Source of the DNA: Methanooceanicella nereidis
Lineage (GTDB): Archaea; Halobacteriota; Methanocellia; Methanocellales; Methanocellaceae
DNA length: 64,000 nt
Reading direction: 5' to 3'
Assembly (NCBI RefSeq): GCF_021023085.1
Contig: NZ_PGCK01000007.1
Span: 1-64,000 of the forward strand
The position numbers were made by a program, and so were the translations under genes. This document shows positions 52,755 through 62,295 of the stretch, in pieces. Each line of letters starts with the position of its first letter. Within the stretch, counting starts at the first letter, position 1. Under the pieces are notes generated by a model. It searched no databases, was not told the origin of the DNA, and saw only the letters and a program-made list of their open reading frames with translations.

Positions 52755-53846
52755 TTACTTCCTCATAAAGTACTGGTTCACGTTCTTATGGTCGAATCTA
52801 TCGCCAGCAAGCACGTTATCTATAAAATTGAATAGCTTGATCCGGACTTCCGGGTCCAGGTTCGGATACCATAGCGGGCTGGCCACAACCAGGGCCCTGA
52901 AAGCATAAAAAGGCTGTATACAGCTTAGTATATACTCATCTTCGGTCCTGTCCAGGTAATTCTGCATGAAGCTGTCATAGAGCTTTTTAAAATTACCCTG
53001 AAGCCTGCCGTGTTTTTGAAGCGAGTAAAAGATATAGTTCAGGCTCATGCATGATACGTCATCCGCAGCTTCTCCGTATTCGCCCCTGCTCCTGTCCAGC
53101 ACCGAAAAATCGATACCGTTCCTGAACATGATGTTCCACGGGTGGAAGTCTCCGTGGACGACGCAAAGCCTTTTTACGTTAGGGCGGATCTTCCAGCGCC
53201 ATTTTACGCATTCCTTTTCCATTCTCTCAAGATCATCACGGGAATAATACTCAAAATCTTCGGGATAGCTATCAGCGAGCCCCATTATGCACTCGCCGGA
53301 GCCTATAAGCTCCCTTATTCTCCGGTGGTAAAGGACGGGGTCATCATGTTTCCTTGAATGGATCTCAACAAGATAATCCGATAACGCCACAGCCCGGTCT
53401 ATGTCGAGCCTGCTGAATATGTCCGCATCCCTGATACGGTTCAGGTCCCGGAAATATTCGGTGCCGCTGATAAGCTCCATTAAAATAAAATATTCGTCGG
53501 CATCTCCGGCACTCTTGAGTTTTCCGGACTTTGTAAAGTATCCGACGTCCAGCGAACGCGCATGTCGCGGCAGCCTTTCATACGCATAGTTCTGCCAGAG
53601 CATCAACGCTGCCCTATCCGCAAAAGTATCGTGCCCGAAACCTTTCTGGACACGCATCGATGACAGGACGGCCGACCTTTCTTCCCCGCCCAAAATGAAG
53701 TCTATAAGGTATGGCTTACCGTATCCGAACCCCTTTAGCTCCGTTTCTTCTCCGTCGCCTCCAAGTTCGACAACTCTTATTACCGATACAGGCTTCCCAT
53801 AGACTTCTTCAAGGTAACTCTCAACGTTTTGGATACTATCCGTCAT
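52755..53846 (-). CDS. APH-fold small-molecule phosphotransferase
   Basis: 363 residues. Aminoglycoside/choline-kinase-like fold: catalytic loop VVHGDFHPWNIMF near 240 with the Asp and Asn in place, and the metal Asp in FSVLDRSRGEYGEAADDVSC about 18 residues later. The N-terminal ATP-binding lobe is present but divergent. It probably phosphorylates a sugar, amino alcohol or lipid head group rather than an antibiotic. It leads a three-gene operon with an APS-kinase-like and an IMPase-like gene. Confidence 0.8.
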   Translation of the reverse strand: MTDSIQNVESYLEEVYGKPVSVIRVVELGGDGEETELKGFGYGKPYLIDFILGGEERSAVLSSMRVQKGFGHDTFADRAALMLWQNYAYERLPRHARSLDVGYFTKSGKLKSAGDADEYFILMELISGTEYFRDLNRIRDADIFSRLDIDRAVALSDYLVEIHSRKHDDPVLYHRRIRELIGSGECIMGLADSYPEDFEYYSRDDLERMEKECVKWRWKIRPNVKRLCVVHGDFHPWNIMFRNGIDFSVLDRSRGEYGEAADDVSCMSLNYIFYSLQKHGRLQGNFKKLYDSFMQNYLDRTEDEYILSCIQPFYAFRALVVASPLWYPNLDPEVRIKLFNFIDNVLAGDRFDHKNVNQYFMRK

Positions 53847-53876
53847 TTTGATGCCCGATTATTTGTTAAACTCCCA

Positions 53877-54782
53877 TCAAAATGAAACTATGTCCTGGAA
53901 CATCATATATCTATTGAAGATGTCGTCTTTTGTAATGTTCCTGAGCTTGTTAAGGCTGAAATCCTCAGCGTTATACGATGCTATGGCGCTTCCGAACACG
54001 ACCGCCTTACGCATGTTTCTCTGGCTCATGTCGCCTGTCTTCGCCAGCCATCCAATAAAACCGCCCGCGAACGAGTCTCCGGCTCCCGTCGGGTCGACGA
54101 CCGCCTCAAGCGGGAATCCCGGCGCGCTAAAGCAGGAATCCCTGGTGAACAGTAAAGCGCCATGCTCGCCTTTCTTGATGATCGCTGCCTTCGGGCCCAT
54201 ATCAAGGAATGAGCGCCCTGCTTTGATCAGGTTCGGCGTCTCGAAAAACTGGCGGGCCTCGCCCTCGTTTGTAAGGACGACGTCCACCTTCTCGATCATC
54301 TTTTCAAGGGAGTCTCTTTTACTCTCTATCCAAAAGTTCATCGTGTCCATCATGACGAGCTTAGGCTTGCGCATCTGCCTGAACACGTTCATCTGTATTT
54401 CCGGGTCGGTGTTAGCCAGGAACACGTATTCGCTGTCCCGGTAAGCATCGGGTATGGTGGGGTTGAACTCGGCAAGCACGTTAAGCTTTGTATCGAGCGT
54501 GTGCGCCTGGTTCATATCGTACTCGTAATAGCCTTTCCACCTGAACGTCTCGCCGTTCTCTTTGACTTCAAGACCTTCCGTGTCGACGCCTCTTTGCCTT
54601 AAAAAGTCGATATGGTGATCAGGGAAGTCTTTTCCGACGACCCCTACTATACCCACTTTCGAGAAGTTGCTCGCGGCGATGGATGAGTATACCGCCGAGC
54701 CTCCAAGAGTTTCGACTACCTCGCCGAATGGCGTCCTTACCGTATCAAGCGCTACCGTACCTACGACTATAAGATCTACCAT
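53877..54782 (-). CDS. PfkB-family kinase, probable adenosine/nucleoside kinase
   Basis: 301 residues, ribokinase fold: VGTVALDTVRTPFGEVVETLGGSAVYSS at the N-terminus, VGVVGKDFPDHHIDFL, TNEGEARQFFE and VDPTGAGDSFAGGFIGWLAKTG with the catalytic Asp. It lies 16 bp downstream of ahcY on the same strand. AhcY releases adenosine, so adenosine phosphorylation is the most economical role; this is inference from context. The ATG at 54782 has GGTGA five bases upstream; a GTG at 54791 is an alternative. Confidence 0.85.
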   Translation of the reverse strand: MVDLIVVGTVALDTVRTPFGEVVETLGGSAVYSSIAASNFSKVGIVGVVGKDFPDHHIDFLRQRGVDTEGLEVKENGETFRWKGYYEYDMNQAHTLDTKLNVLAEFNPTIPDAYRDSEYVFLANTDPEIQMNVFRQMRKPKLVMMDTMNFWIESKRDSLEKMIEKVDVVLTNEGEARQFFETPNLIKAGRSFLDMGPKAAIIKKGEHGALLFTRDSCFSAPGFPLEAVVDPTGAGDSFAGGFIGWLAKTGDMSQRNMRKAVVFGSAIASYNAEDFSLNKLRNITKDDIFNRYMMFQDIVSF

Positions 54783-54798
54783 ACCCTTCACCTGGTAA

Positions 54799-56061
54799 TT
54801 ATGTACCCATGCTCCAGGAGCTCAAGTATTTCTCCTGTTCTTTGGTCAGCTTTTCCAGCTTGATGCCCATGGATTCCAGCTTCATCTCGGCCACTCTGGT
54901 GTCGATCTCTTCCGGTACCTTATAGACATCATTCTTAAGCTTCTTGTGATTCTCGGCTATATACTTTACACATAAAGCCTGGTTCGCGAAGCTCATGTCC
55001 ATGACCTCGGGCGGGTGACCGAAAGCACAGGCCAGGTTTACAAGCCTGCCTTCTCCCAGGACATATATCCTGTTACCGCCCTTGAGCAGATACTCGTCTA
55101 CATCCGCCTTAACGGTCGTTACGCTCTTTGACATCTTCTTTAGCTCGTCCAGCGCAAGCTCGACGTTGAAGTGTCCGGAGTTGCAGACTATCGCCTGGTC
55201 TTTCATAAGCTTGAAGTGCTCGCCGCGAATGACCGCTATGTCCCCGGTGACGGTAATGAAGATGTCTCCGACCTTTGCAGCCTCTTTCATGTCCATGACC
55301 TGGAAACCATCCATTGCGGCTTCTAGAGCTTTGCGTGCGTTGATCTCTACCACGACGACGTTCGATCCCATTCCCTTCGCTCTTGAAGCGCAGCCGCGTC
55401 CGCACCATCCGTAGCCTACTACGACCACAGTCTTTCCGGCAAGCAGTACGTTAGTCGCGTTGATTATGCCGTGAAGGGTGCTCTGTCCGGTGCCATACCT
55501 GTTGTCGAACATCATTTTGGTTTCCGCATCGTTGACCGCTACTACCGGGTACTTTAACGCCTTGTCCTTTGCCATGGCCCTGAGGCGTATAACGCCGGTG
55601 GTTGTCTCTTCGCATCCTCCGTATATGGACTTAAGATATTCCTTGTGCTTTGAGTGCACCGTAGCTATGACGTCTGCGCCGTCGTCAAGGGTGATGTTCG
55701 GCTTAATCTTTAATGCGGACTCGATGTTCTCATAGTACTGTTTCTCGTCCTCTCCCCTGATAGCGTATACCTTGACCCCTTTCTTTGCGAGGGCTGCGGC
55801 AACGTCGTCCTGCGTGGATAACGGGTTGGAAGCAGTCAAAGCGACATTCGCGCCTCCTGCTATCAATGCCTCGATCAGGTTCGCAGTCTCTACTGTGACG
55901 TGTAAGCATGCGATGACATTGACGCCTTTCAAAGGCTTTGCCTTCTCGAACTCTTCCTTGATCTTACCAAGTACGGGCATATGCCTTCTTGCCCACTCTA
56001 TCCTTTCCTGGCCCTGCTTTGCCAGCTTTATATCCTTGACCGCGTAATCTTTCTCTTTCAT
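54799..56061 (-). CDS. ahcY: Adenosylhomocysteinase
   Basis: 420 residues. NAD-dependent hydrolysis of S-adenosylhomocysteine to adenosine and homocysteine. Seen: [40 protein letters not shown], the NAD site [21 protein letters not shown] near 210-230, [13 protein letters not shown] and [21 protein letters not shown]. The C-terminus lacks the long KYRY-type tail of eukaryotic enzymes, as usual in archaea. It is cotranscribed with the PfkB kinase. The gene is divergent from an Lrp-type regulator across 231 bp. Confidence 0.97.
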   Translation of the reverse strand: MKEKDYAVKDIKLAKQGQERIEWARRHMPVLGKIKEEFEKAKPLKGVNVIACLHVTVETANLIEALIAGGANVALTASNPLSTQDDVAAALAKKGVKVYAIRGEDEKQYYENIESALKIKPNITLDDGADVIATVHSKHKEYLKSIYGGCEETTTGVIRLRAMAKDKALKYPVVAVNDAETKMMFDNRYGTGQSTLHGIINATNVLLAGKTVVVVGYGWCGRGCASRAKGMGSNVVVVEINARKALEAAMDGFQVMDMKEAAKVGDIFITVTGDIAVIRGEHFKLMKDQAIVCNSGHFNVELALDELKKMSKSVTTVKADVDEYLLKGGNRIYVLGEGRLVNLACAFGHPPEVMDMSFANQALCVKYIAENHKKLKNDVYKVPEEIDTRVAEMKLESMGIKLEKLTKEQEKYLSSWSMGT

Positions 56062-56214
56062 GGTATCACCATATAAGCATGATGTAAAATATTTTTTATC
56101 TTTACTTTACATAATTGACAAAAATAGTATTTGTATTTTTCTTATTGTTATCAAATTGAGTGAAATTATATCTATTTTGTTAACACGATGGAAAAGGTAT
56201 ATAGCGGAAAAACG

Positions 56215-56230
56215 CCAACGATATTGTCGG
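56215..56230. promoter_or_regulatory. Imperfect palindrome upstream of the Lrp gene
   Basis: CCAACGATATTGTCGG has six of eight symmetric pairs, in the divergent promoter region of ahcY and the Lrp-type gene. It may be a second regulator site. Confidence 0.25.
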
Positions 56231-56259
56231 AGGTTTTACCCCGAGTTATGTTTCGGTAA

Positions 56260-56278
56260 AAATATCTCTGAGATATTT
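56260..56278. promoter_or_regulatory. Perfect palindrome, likely Lrp operator
   Basis: AAATATCTC-T-GAGATATTT, nine-base arms around one base, 20 bases before the ATG of the Lrp-type regulator. Lrp proteins bind such AT-rich dyads and often repress their own genes. It would overlap the transcription start region. Confidence 0.55.
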
Positions 56279-56298
56279 AACCCGGTGTAAAATTGACA

Positions 56299-56772
56299 AT
56301 GGCCGAGCGAGCGATCGATGAAATAGATATGAAAATAATATCGGAGCTGTCGAGAGACTCTAACATCTCTCATACTGAACTGGCATCTTTATGCGGGATA
56401 ACCCGCCAGACAGTAGCTTCGCGGATAAAGAACCTGGAAAGGGAAGGGGTCATAAAAAATTTCCGGGCTGTAATAGACTATACTAAAATAGGCTTCGGAG
56501 CGTTCTTTTTATTGTTCCTTAAGCTTGACGTCACTGATCAAAAGCTGACCCGCGAGTTCATAAATAAATTAAAGGATGATCCGAACGTGCTGATGGACGT
56601 CTCTATTACGGGAGAGTGGGACGTCATGCTGTTGCTGGCATTCCACGATGTCCGGGAATATGAGACCTATATCAATGAAATGAGGATACGGATGGGCCCG
56701 ATATTAAAAGATACCAAGAGCCATGTCATATTGAATTTCTATAAAAGCCTGGACGATTACGTGCCCCGGTGA
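56299..56772 (+). CDS. Lrp/AsnC-family transcriptional regulator
   Basis: 157 residues. N-terminal winged helix (DEIDMKIISELSRDSNISHTELA, then SLCGITRQTVASRIKNLEREGVI) and a C-terminal RAM/ACT-like ligand domain (LLFLKLDVTDQKL, DVSITGEWDVMLLLAFHDVREYETY). Octamers of this family bind an amino acid and AT-rich operators. A 19-base perfect palindrome lies 20 bases upstream. The ATG at 56299 was chosen over a TTG at 56293. It is divergent from ahcY, which may be a target, but that is inference. Confidence 0.93.
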   Translation: MAERAIDEIDMKIISELSRDSNISHTELASLCGITRQTVASRIKNLEREGVIKNFRAVIDYTKIGFGAFFLLFLKLDVTDQKLTREFINKLKDDPNVLMDVSITGEWDVMLLLAFHDVREYETYINEMRIRMGPILKDTKSHVILNFYKSLDDYVPR

Positions 56773-56797
56773 TCCCGGCGTTCAAAAAAATGATATC

Positions 56798-57478
56798 CTA
56801 AACCTCTACAGGCACTCCGCTTTCAAGGATTATCACTTCAGCGTCGGTCTGGTCTTCCACCATTCTCTGGAATTTACCGACGTCAGCCTTGATCACGTCA
56901 AATGTGTTATAGTGCATAGGAATCACTAGTTGCGGCTTGATCAATTTCACAGCCAGAAGAGCACCTTCTATGTCCATTGTAAACCTGCCTCCGATGGGCA
57001 GCATCGCTACTTTAGGCCTGTAAAGCTCATGTATGAGGGTCATATCGTTAAATATGGCTGTATCCCCTGCATGGTATATTGACACTCCGTCCCTGACCAC
57101 TATGCCCGCAGGGCTACCTGCGTCCCACCCGAAACCAGCCTCATCGATGCCGTTCGAATGCATCGCGGGTACAAAAGTATATTTCGTATCCTCGATCTCT
57201 ATGGTGCCGCCGATATTCGCTCCGATGGCGTCGATGCCTCGTGTCTGCAAATATTTCGCCAGCTCGTTCACCGCGACGACTTTACATTCTGTCGACTTCG
57301 CGATGCTTATCGTATCTCCCAGGTGGTCCGAATGTCCGTGGGTGACGGCTATCACGTCAGGGTCGATGTCTTCCCATTTGATCTCAGCCATCCTGTTACC
57401 CAGAATGAACGGGTCAATAAATGTCAAAAGGCTATCCTCTATCTCAAAAGCCGAATGGCCATGCCAGGTTATTCTCAT
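56798..57478 (-). CDS. UPF0173 metal-dependent hydrolase
   Basis: 226 residues, metallo-beta-lactamase fold. [14 protein letters not shown] at the N-terminus, the zinc motif [10 protein letters not shown] near 46-55, [19 protein letters not shown] near 135, [12 protein letters not shown] and IPMHYNTF with the final His. These are the marks of the UlaG/UPF0173 group, whose substrates in archaea are not known. It is convergent with the Lrp gene. Confidence 0.9.
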   Translation of the reverse strand: MRITWHGHSAFEIEDSLLTFIDPFILGNRMAEIKWEDIDPDVIAVTHGHSDHLGDTISIAKSTECKVVAVNELAKYLQTRGIDAIGANIGGTIEIEDTKYTFVPAMHSNGIDEAGFGWDAGSPAGIVVRDGVSIYHAGDTAIFNDMTLIHELYRPKVAMLPIGGRFTMDIEGALLAVKLIKPQLVIPMHYNTFDVIKADVGKFQRMVEDQTDAEVIILESGVPVEV

Positions 57479-57548
57479 TTAAGACCTCATATAAATATTG
57501 ACTTTATGATATTTATATTTTTAATGACAGTGCCTTGATTTTTACTTA

Positions 57549-58739
57549 TCACGCAGCGGCTTCGACCCTGAACTGATGGCCGCCATCAGGTATCTTTTCA
57601 TACATAGGAGTATTCGCTGCATACTTTACGAATGTAGGAAGCTCAAAGACCGGGCCTCTCCTTAACAGCCCTAAATTTTCACCGGGGATAATCTCTTCAA
57701 CTTTTGAGCTTATAGCAAAGACATCAAAACCCCTTATCTTTCCCATGCCATCCTCTTCCCCGAGCTTTAAGAAATACTGGTCTGCGTATGAATCAAGGAA
57801 CTCTTCGTCAGGGATATGATCCAGTTCCATCAGGCGGTATTCCGCATAGCTCCTTAAGAAGTCGGGCGAAAATCCCATATAATAGCTCTCGGCGGCATCG
57901 ATAGTCGCAGGGTTGTTTACCGACGCCATTATGATGTTCTCCTGCCTTGGCATTGCAGGCTTATAAAGCGGTCCGTCACCCTCACCTGAAATGATCCCTT
58001 CAATGACACATATCTCGTCTATTCCTATGTGCCTGAAAACCGCGTCATGTACCTGCACGAACGTCTCGCATAACAGCTTATATCCCCTGGCCATGTCACG
58101 CCTTGATATATCCGCCCACAGTGGATCTGCGCAATAGTGTCCTTCGGATCTTCTGTTGGCAGGCTCCAGCGCACCGTACATGTTCTTTATGCATCCCGTG
58201 ACAAGGGAATTACTGTGCGACTTCAATTTTGCCATGTTTATGATCACGTTGACTTCCGTGTATTTTTTATTCACTTCGATCTCCGCGAAATCCTCATTCC
58301 AGACCCTGGACGGATAGACAACGGCACGCTCTTCCTGAGAATTCGTAAGCAGGTCAAATAGCTTAACGTCGATCTCCTCAAGCAGCGTCTCACACCCCTG
58401 GTGAAGAAAAACGCCCTGCGTCTCCCCGGGCCATTTTGTGCTCTCTGCGACAAATACTTCCCCTCCATGCTCCAGAATAAAGTCGCAGGCGGCTTTTATG
58501 GAGAAAGGGTCGGTACATACGTGATTATGTACTGTAAGGTCTGTCTTTCTTGGCCCGAATTTAAGAGACGGGTTCGGAGGCTGTGTGAAATTTGGCTTTA
58601 TCATCACTTTACCGTCCAGCATCAAGTTATCCAGCTGCCCGTCCTGTTCAAGCATTATTAACGCTTCCATAGTGTTATTATAAGCAGCGGTACCAAGCTT
58701 CGGGTACTCCTTACTTATCGCGACCACGTCGAATTTCAT
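57549..58739 (-). CDS. DUF362 domain protein
   Basis: 396 residues. Characteristic DUF362 start (VMIKPNFTQPP near 47), DPFSIKAACDFILEHGG, and the conserved MAKLKSHSNSLVTGCIKNMYGA near 170-190. The family is frequent in anaerobes, often with ferredoxin domains, which are absent here. The function is unknown. Its ATG overlaps the stop of the upstream zinc-finger gene (ATGA), so they are translated together. Confidence 0.88.
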   Translation of the reverse strand: MKFDVVAISKEYPKLGTAAYNNTMEALIMLEQDGQLDNLMLDGKVMIKPNFTQPPNPSLKFGPRKTDLTVHNHVCTDPFSIKAACDFILEHGGEVFVAESTKWPGETQGVFLHQGCETLLEEIDVKLFDLLTNSQEERAVVYPSRVWNEDFAEIEVNKKYTEVNVIINMAKLKSHSNSLVTGCIKNMYGALEPANRRSEGHYCADPLWADISRRDMARGYKLLCETFVQVHDAVFRHIGIDEICVIEGIISGEGDGPLYKPAMPRQENIIMASVNNPATIDAAESYYMGFSPDFLRSYAEYRLMELDHIPDEEFLDSYADQYFLKLGEEDGMGKIRGFDVFAISSKVEEIIPGENLGLLRRGPVFELPTFVKYAANTPMYEKIPDGGHQFRVEAAA

Positions 58740-58963
58740 TTTAAGCCCCCGGGGATCTCTTTACTGACATCACATCCTTTTGAACGGTACTGAAAAGTAA
58801 GCTCTTCATAATGTTTTGGACAGTAATTTTTGCCTCTGATCGTCCTTATCTCCTCATGGCAGAGCTGCTTACCGCATACCTCGCATTTTATATTTTCGTC
58901 TATGGCCCTGTCACATACTGAGCATTTTTTAGGGTCGATGTTTTCCATCCCTGATAGGTTCAT
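58736..58963 (-). CDS. Small LIM-like zinc-finger protein
   Basis: 75 residues. Zinc ligands in two knuckles: CSVCDRAIDENIKCEVCGKQLC and IRTIRGKNYCPKHYEEL. A start at 58948 (MENIDPK) is also possible. It is translationally coupled to the DUF362 gene by a four-base overlap and may act as its partner. Confidence 0.78.
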   Translation of the reverse strand: MNLSGMENIDPKKCSVCDRAIDENIKCEVCGKQLCHEEIRTIRGKNYCPKHYEELTFQYRSKGCDVSKEIPGGLK

Positions 58964-59049
58964 TATGTCTTTATATTAATTTTAGGCGCGAAGCGGGCGG
59001 ATAATTTGCTAATTTTGATATGTGTCTGATTATCTTTTAGAATAAGTGG

Positions 59050-59440
59050 ACATTTTACCACAAAGGCTACTAAGGTACACTATTTTTCACCACTAAGTAC
59101 ACGAGGGTAACTAAGGAACACTAGCTTAACCACTAAGTACACGAGGGTAACTAAGGAACACTAGCTTAACCACTAAGTACACAAGGGCAACCAAGTAACA
59201 CAATATACTTTTCGATAATGGATTATCCTATTTTCTATTATTTAACCATCCATATCTATGTATAATTGTCATCATTTTAGATTTATAAAAAATGATAACA
59301 TCAAGAAAATATAAATTTAAAAAATTGTGTTACTTAGTTACCCTTGTGTACTTAGTGGTTAAGCTAGTGTACCTTGGTTATCCTTGTGTACTTTGTGGTT
59401 GAGCTTGTGTTACCTGGTTGCCTTTGTGTGTTTTATATTG
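59050..59440. repeat. Large CACTAAG/CACGAGG-type palindrome with 40-bp tandem units
   Basis: The left arm has two exact 40-bp tandem units (59091-59130 and 59131-59170), each beginning CACTAAGTACACGAGGG and ending CTAGCTTAAC, plus a diverged third unit. The AT-rich centre spans about 59210-59320. The right arm has about three inverted units (TTAGTTACCCTTGTGTAC, then TTGGTTATCCTTGTGTAC, then CCTGGTTGCCTTTGTGTG). It is a diverged relative of the other intergenic palindromes. No gene was seen elsewhere in 58964-59595. Confidence 0.8.
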
Positions 59441-59484
59441 TGGATTGGCGACCATCGATTTATTGACCGGATTTAAACTAAACA

Positions 59485-59561
59485 GCGATAAAGACCGGCT
59501 CGAATAACAAGCTATAAGGTACGATCAATGTTTTTCAATGTAAAAGAGCCAGTTTTATCGC
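59485..59561 (-). terminator. Long hairpin downstream of the KaiC-like gene
   Basis: GCGATAAA...GGCTC (59485-59501) pairs with GAGCC...TTTATCGC (59546-59561), with a small internal mismatch, around a 44-base loop. It lies 35 bases past the stop of the minus-strand KaiC-like gene and may end that transcript. Confidence 0.45.
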
Positions 59562-59595
59562 CGGCAATAAAAAAGAAGAGATCGGTTAAGATATT

Positions 59596-60297
59596 TTAAC
59601 CGCTAAGGAATGGCTTCAGGTTTGTAACGATGATGCCGTTTTCCTGTATCTCTATGGCCCGCTTGTTCATATCGTGGCTTGTGCCGCGCATCTTCTTGAC
59701 CTGGATGTACCTGACGACATCCTCCCTGGTCTCGATTATGCCGAGCTCTAGGACACCGTCGACCACGAACTCCATGAAGTCGGTCGGCTCGAATACCTGG
59801 TTCTCGAATATCAGTATTGTGGTGCATCCGAGGCTCTCGAGTATTCCTATAAGGTTATTGAGCTCTCTTCTAAGCGGCTTTTTGTTCTCATATTGCTGTA
59901 CGAAGGCAGTTATGGAGTCAAATACCACTCTCTTTATGCCTTTGTTTTTAACGTAATGCTTAACTAGATAGATGAGGCCGCCAAGATCGAACTTTTCGCT
60001 CTCGACGACTATTTCGTCAGGCTGAGGCCTGGTACTGAACGGGACGATGTCGCCCTTGTCTATGTACTCTTTTAAGTCCCAGAAAGGCATTTGCTTTATA
60101 AGCTTATCCACGGACACCTCACTGGAAATGTAAAGTCCCTTCTCGCCTATCTGAGCGCCCTTGACAAGGAATTCCATGGAAAATATACTTTTTCCGGAGC
60201 CCGGGCCGCCGGTAACGCCGTACGTCTGTCCTGCGAAGAACCCGCCGTCAAGTATCTCATCAAGCCCCGATATCCCTGATCTTACCCTTTCGCTCAT
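59596..60297 (-). CDS. KaiC-like RecA-superfamily ATPase
   Basis: 233 residues, a single RecA-fold domain. The start VRSGISGLDEILDGGFFAGQ leads to Walker A GGPGSGKS near 30-37; the Walker B region is RVVFDSITAFVQQ near 125, and the catalytic Glu pair lies in YISSEVS. The C-terminus has ENQVFEPTDFMEFVVDGVLELG and VKKMRGTSHDMNKRAIEI, typical of single-domain archaeal KaiC relatives. Such proteins are linked to signalling or motility control; the exact role here is unknown. Confidence 0.88.
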   Translation of the reverse strand: MSERVRSGISGLDEILDGGFFAGQTYGVTGGPGSGKSIFSMEFLVKGAQIGEKGLYISSEVSVDKLIKQMPFWDLKEYIDKGDIVPFSTRPQPDEIVVESEKFDLGGLIYLVKHYVKNKGIKRVVFDSITAFVQQYENKKPLRRELNNLIGILESLGCTTILIFENQVFEPTDFMEFVVDGVLELGIIETREDVVRYIQVKKMRGTSHDMNKRAIEIQENGIIVTNLKPFLSG

Positions 60298-60607
60298 TGT
60301 TTACACCTCGATAATCGTCATAGTAATGCCAAAATGCGGCGGTACTTCCGGGCAATTCACCTGCCTGGATCATACTCCTGATTAATTGCGTTAGACGTAT
60401 GTATACTTGTCCATGGTAGTAAATTAATCTATCGCAATATGTGCAAGCTGTTAATACTAATCGATACCCGATCATATCCTAAAGCCCGAAACATCCGGTA
60501 AAGGAAATAGGGCTTCGTGTAGTTTTATTCTCCGCATATTCGCAATCTCCGAAAGTAATATAAACAATTAAAAAACTAAGTGATTTACCTACTACAGGAG
60601 ATAATAA
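60298..60607. other. Divergent promoter region
   Basis: No gene seen. The plus-strand aminotransferase has a TATA-like AGTAATATAAAC near 60554 and GGAGA seven bases before its ATG. The minus-strand side serves the KaiC-like gene. Confidence 0.5.
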
Positions 60608-61750
60608 ATGGCAAATGAACCGTTACTAATGATACCGGGACCGGTATTGTTGCACCCAAGAGTGCTGCAGGCAATGTCCAAGCAGATGATCAGCCACAGG
60701 GATAAGGCATTCTCTGCCATATACGACGAATGCAGATTTACTGTCAAAGACATCTTAAACACGAAAAATGATACCTATGTTATCTCCGGTTCAGGCTCTT
60801 CGGGAATGGAGGCGGCGATCTCAAATCTCGTAAAAGGGGACAGGATTATCACCATCGTCAGCGGCAAGTTCGGAGAAAGGTTCAGGGACATCGGAAAGCG
60901 CTACGGCCAGGTCACCAGCCTTGAGTTCGAGTGGGGTACGCCCTTAGACCTCGGTAAGATCGAGGAAGAGCTCGCGAAAGGTGCTAAGGTCATCGCAATG
61001 GTCCACAACGAGACCTCTGCGGGTGTCAAGAACCCTGCCGAAGAAGTAGGCAAGCTGGCAAAGAAATATGATGCTTTATTCGTCATGGATACGGTCACTT
61101 CCGCGGGCGGAGACCTTGTGGAAGTCGATAAGTGGGGCGTGGACATAGCTGTCACCGGATCCCAGAAGTGCCTCGGTGCTCCGTCAGGACTTGCGACGGT
61201 CTCCGTCAGCCAGAAGGCATGGGACAGCATGGTAAGCAACCCGCCATACTACCTTGACCTGAAGAAGTACAAGAAGTCGGCGGAAAAGGAAAGGGCAGAG
61301 ACACCGTACACCCCTGCCATAACCTTATTCTACGGTATGCAGGAAGCTATGAAGATCATCAAGGAAGAAGGAATGGAGAACCGCATAGCAAGGCACGTGC
61401 AGGGCGCAAAGGCGGTCCGCGCGGCAGCCGCTGCGATAGACCTTGAGCTGTTCCCGGTCACGGACAAGTACACGGTACTCTCCAACACTGTCACCGCGAT
61501 AAAGACCCCGGCAGGTATCACCGATAAGGACCTTCGCGGAACGATGAAAGCAAAAGGCGTCCAGATATCCGGCGGCCAGGACAGGCTCGACGGTAAGATC
61601 TTCAGGATACCCACGATGAACGCTTTCACGCAGGAACAGCTTGAAAAGACGTTCGACGTGCTTGAAGAGACGCTGATACAGTTCAACGTCCTCGACGCCT
61701 CAAAGAAGGGCGCCGGAGTCGAAGCATTAAGAAAAGTTTATAAAAATTGA
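60608..61750 (+). CDS. Class V aminotransferase (alanine-glyoxylate / serine-pyruvate type)
   Basis: 380 residues, fold type I. Seen: LLMIPGPVLLHPRVLQAM, ISGSGSSGMEAAI, MVHNETSAGVKNP, FVMDTVTSAGG with the PLP Asp, and the Schiff-base Lys in VTGSQKCLGAPSGLATV near 190. The C-terminal Arg region is KIFRIPTMNAFTQEQLE. Methanogen members can transaminate aspartate or alanine with glyoxylate or oxoglutarate; the substrate is unproven. The ribosome site is GGAGA. It is followed within 40 bp by ribC. Confidence 0.92.
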   Translation: MANEPLLMIPGPVLLHPRVLQAMSKQMISHRDKAFSAIYDECRFTVKDILNTKNDTYVISGSGSSGMEAAISNLVKGDRIITIVSGKFGERFRDIGKRYGQVTSLEFEWGTPLDLGKIEEELAKGAKVIAMVHNETSAGVKNPAEEVGKLAKKYDALFVMDTVTSAGGDLVEVDKWGVDIAVTGSQKCLGAPSGLATVSVSQKAWDSMVSNPPYYLDLKKYKKSAEKERAETPYTPAITLFYGMQEAMKIIKEEGMENRIARHVQGAKAVRAAAAAIDLELFPVTDKYTVLSNTVTAIKTPAGITDKDLRGTMKAKGVQISGGQDRLDGKIFRIPTMNAFTQEQLEKTFDVLEETLIQFNVLDASKKGAGVEALRKVYKN

Positions 61751-62251
<501 letters not shown>

Positions 62252-62295
62252 ACAAGATCTATGATTGATATTGATCGTTCAACAGGTTTGATATT

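Noticed and set aside
52755-53846. Aminoglycoside resistance gene
   Set aside because: The fold is shared by many small-molecule kinases. The genomic context is metabolic and nothing points to antibiotic substrates.
59050-59440. CRISPR array reading of the 40-bp tandem units
   Set aside because: Units are directly adjacent with no unique spacers, and the inverted arm makes a palindrome. No cas genes are present.
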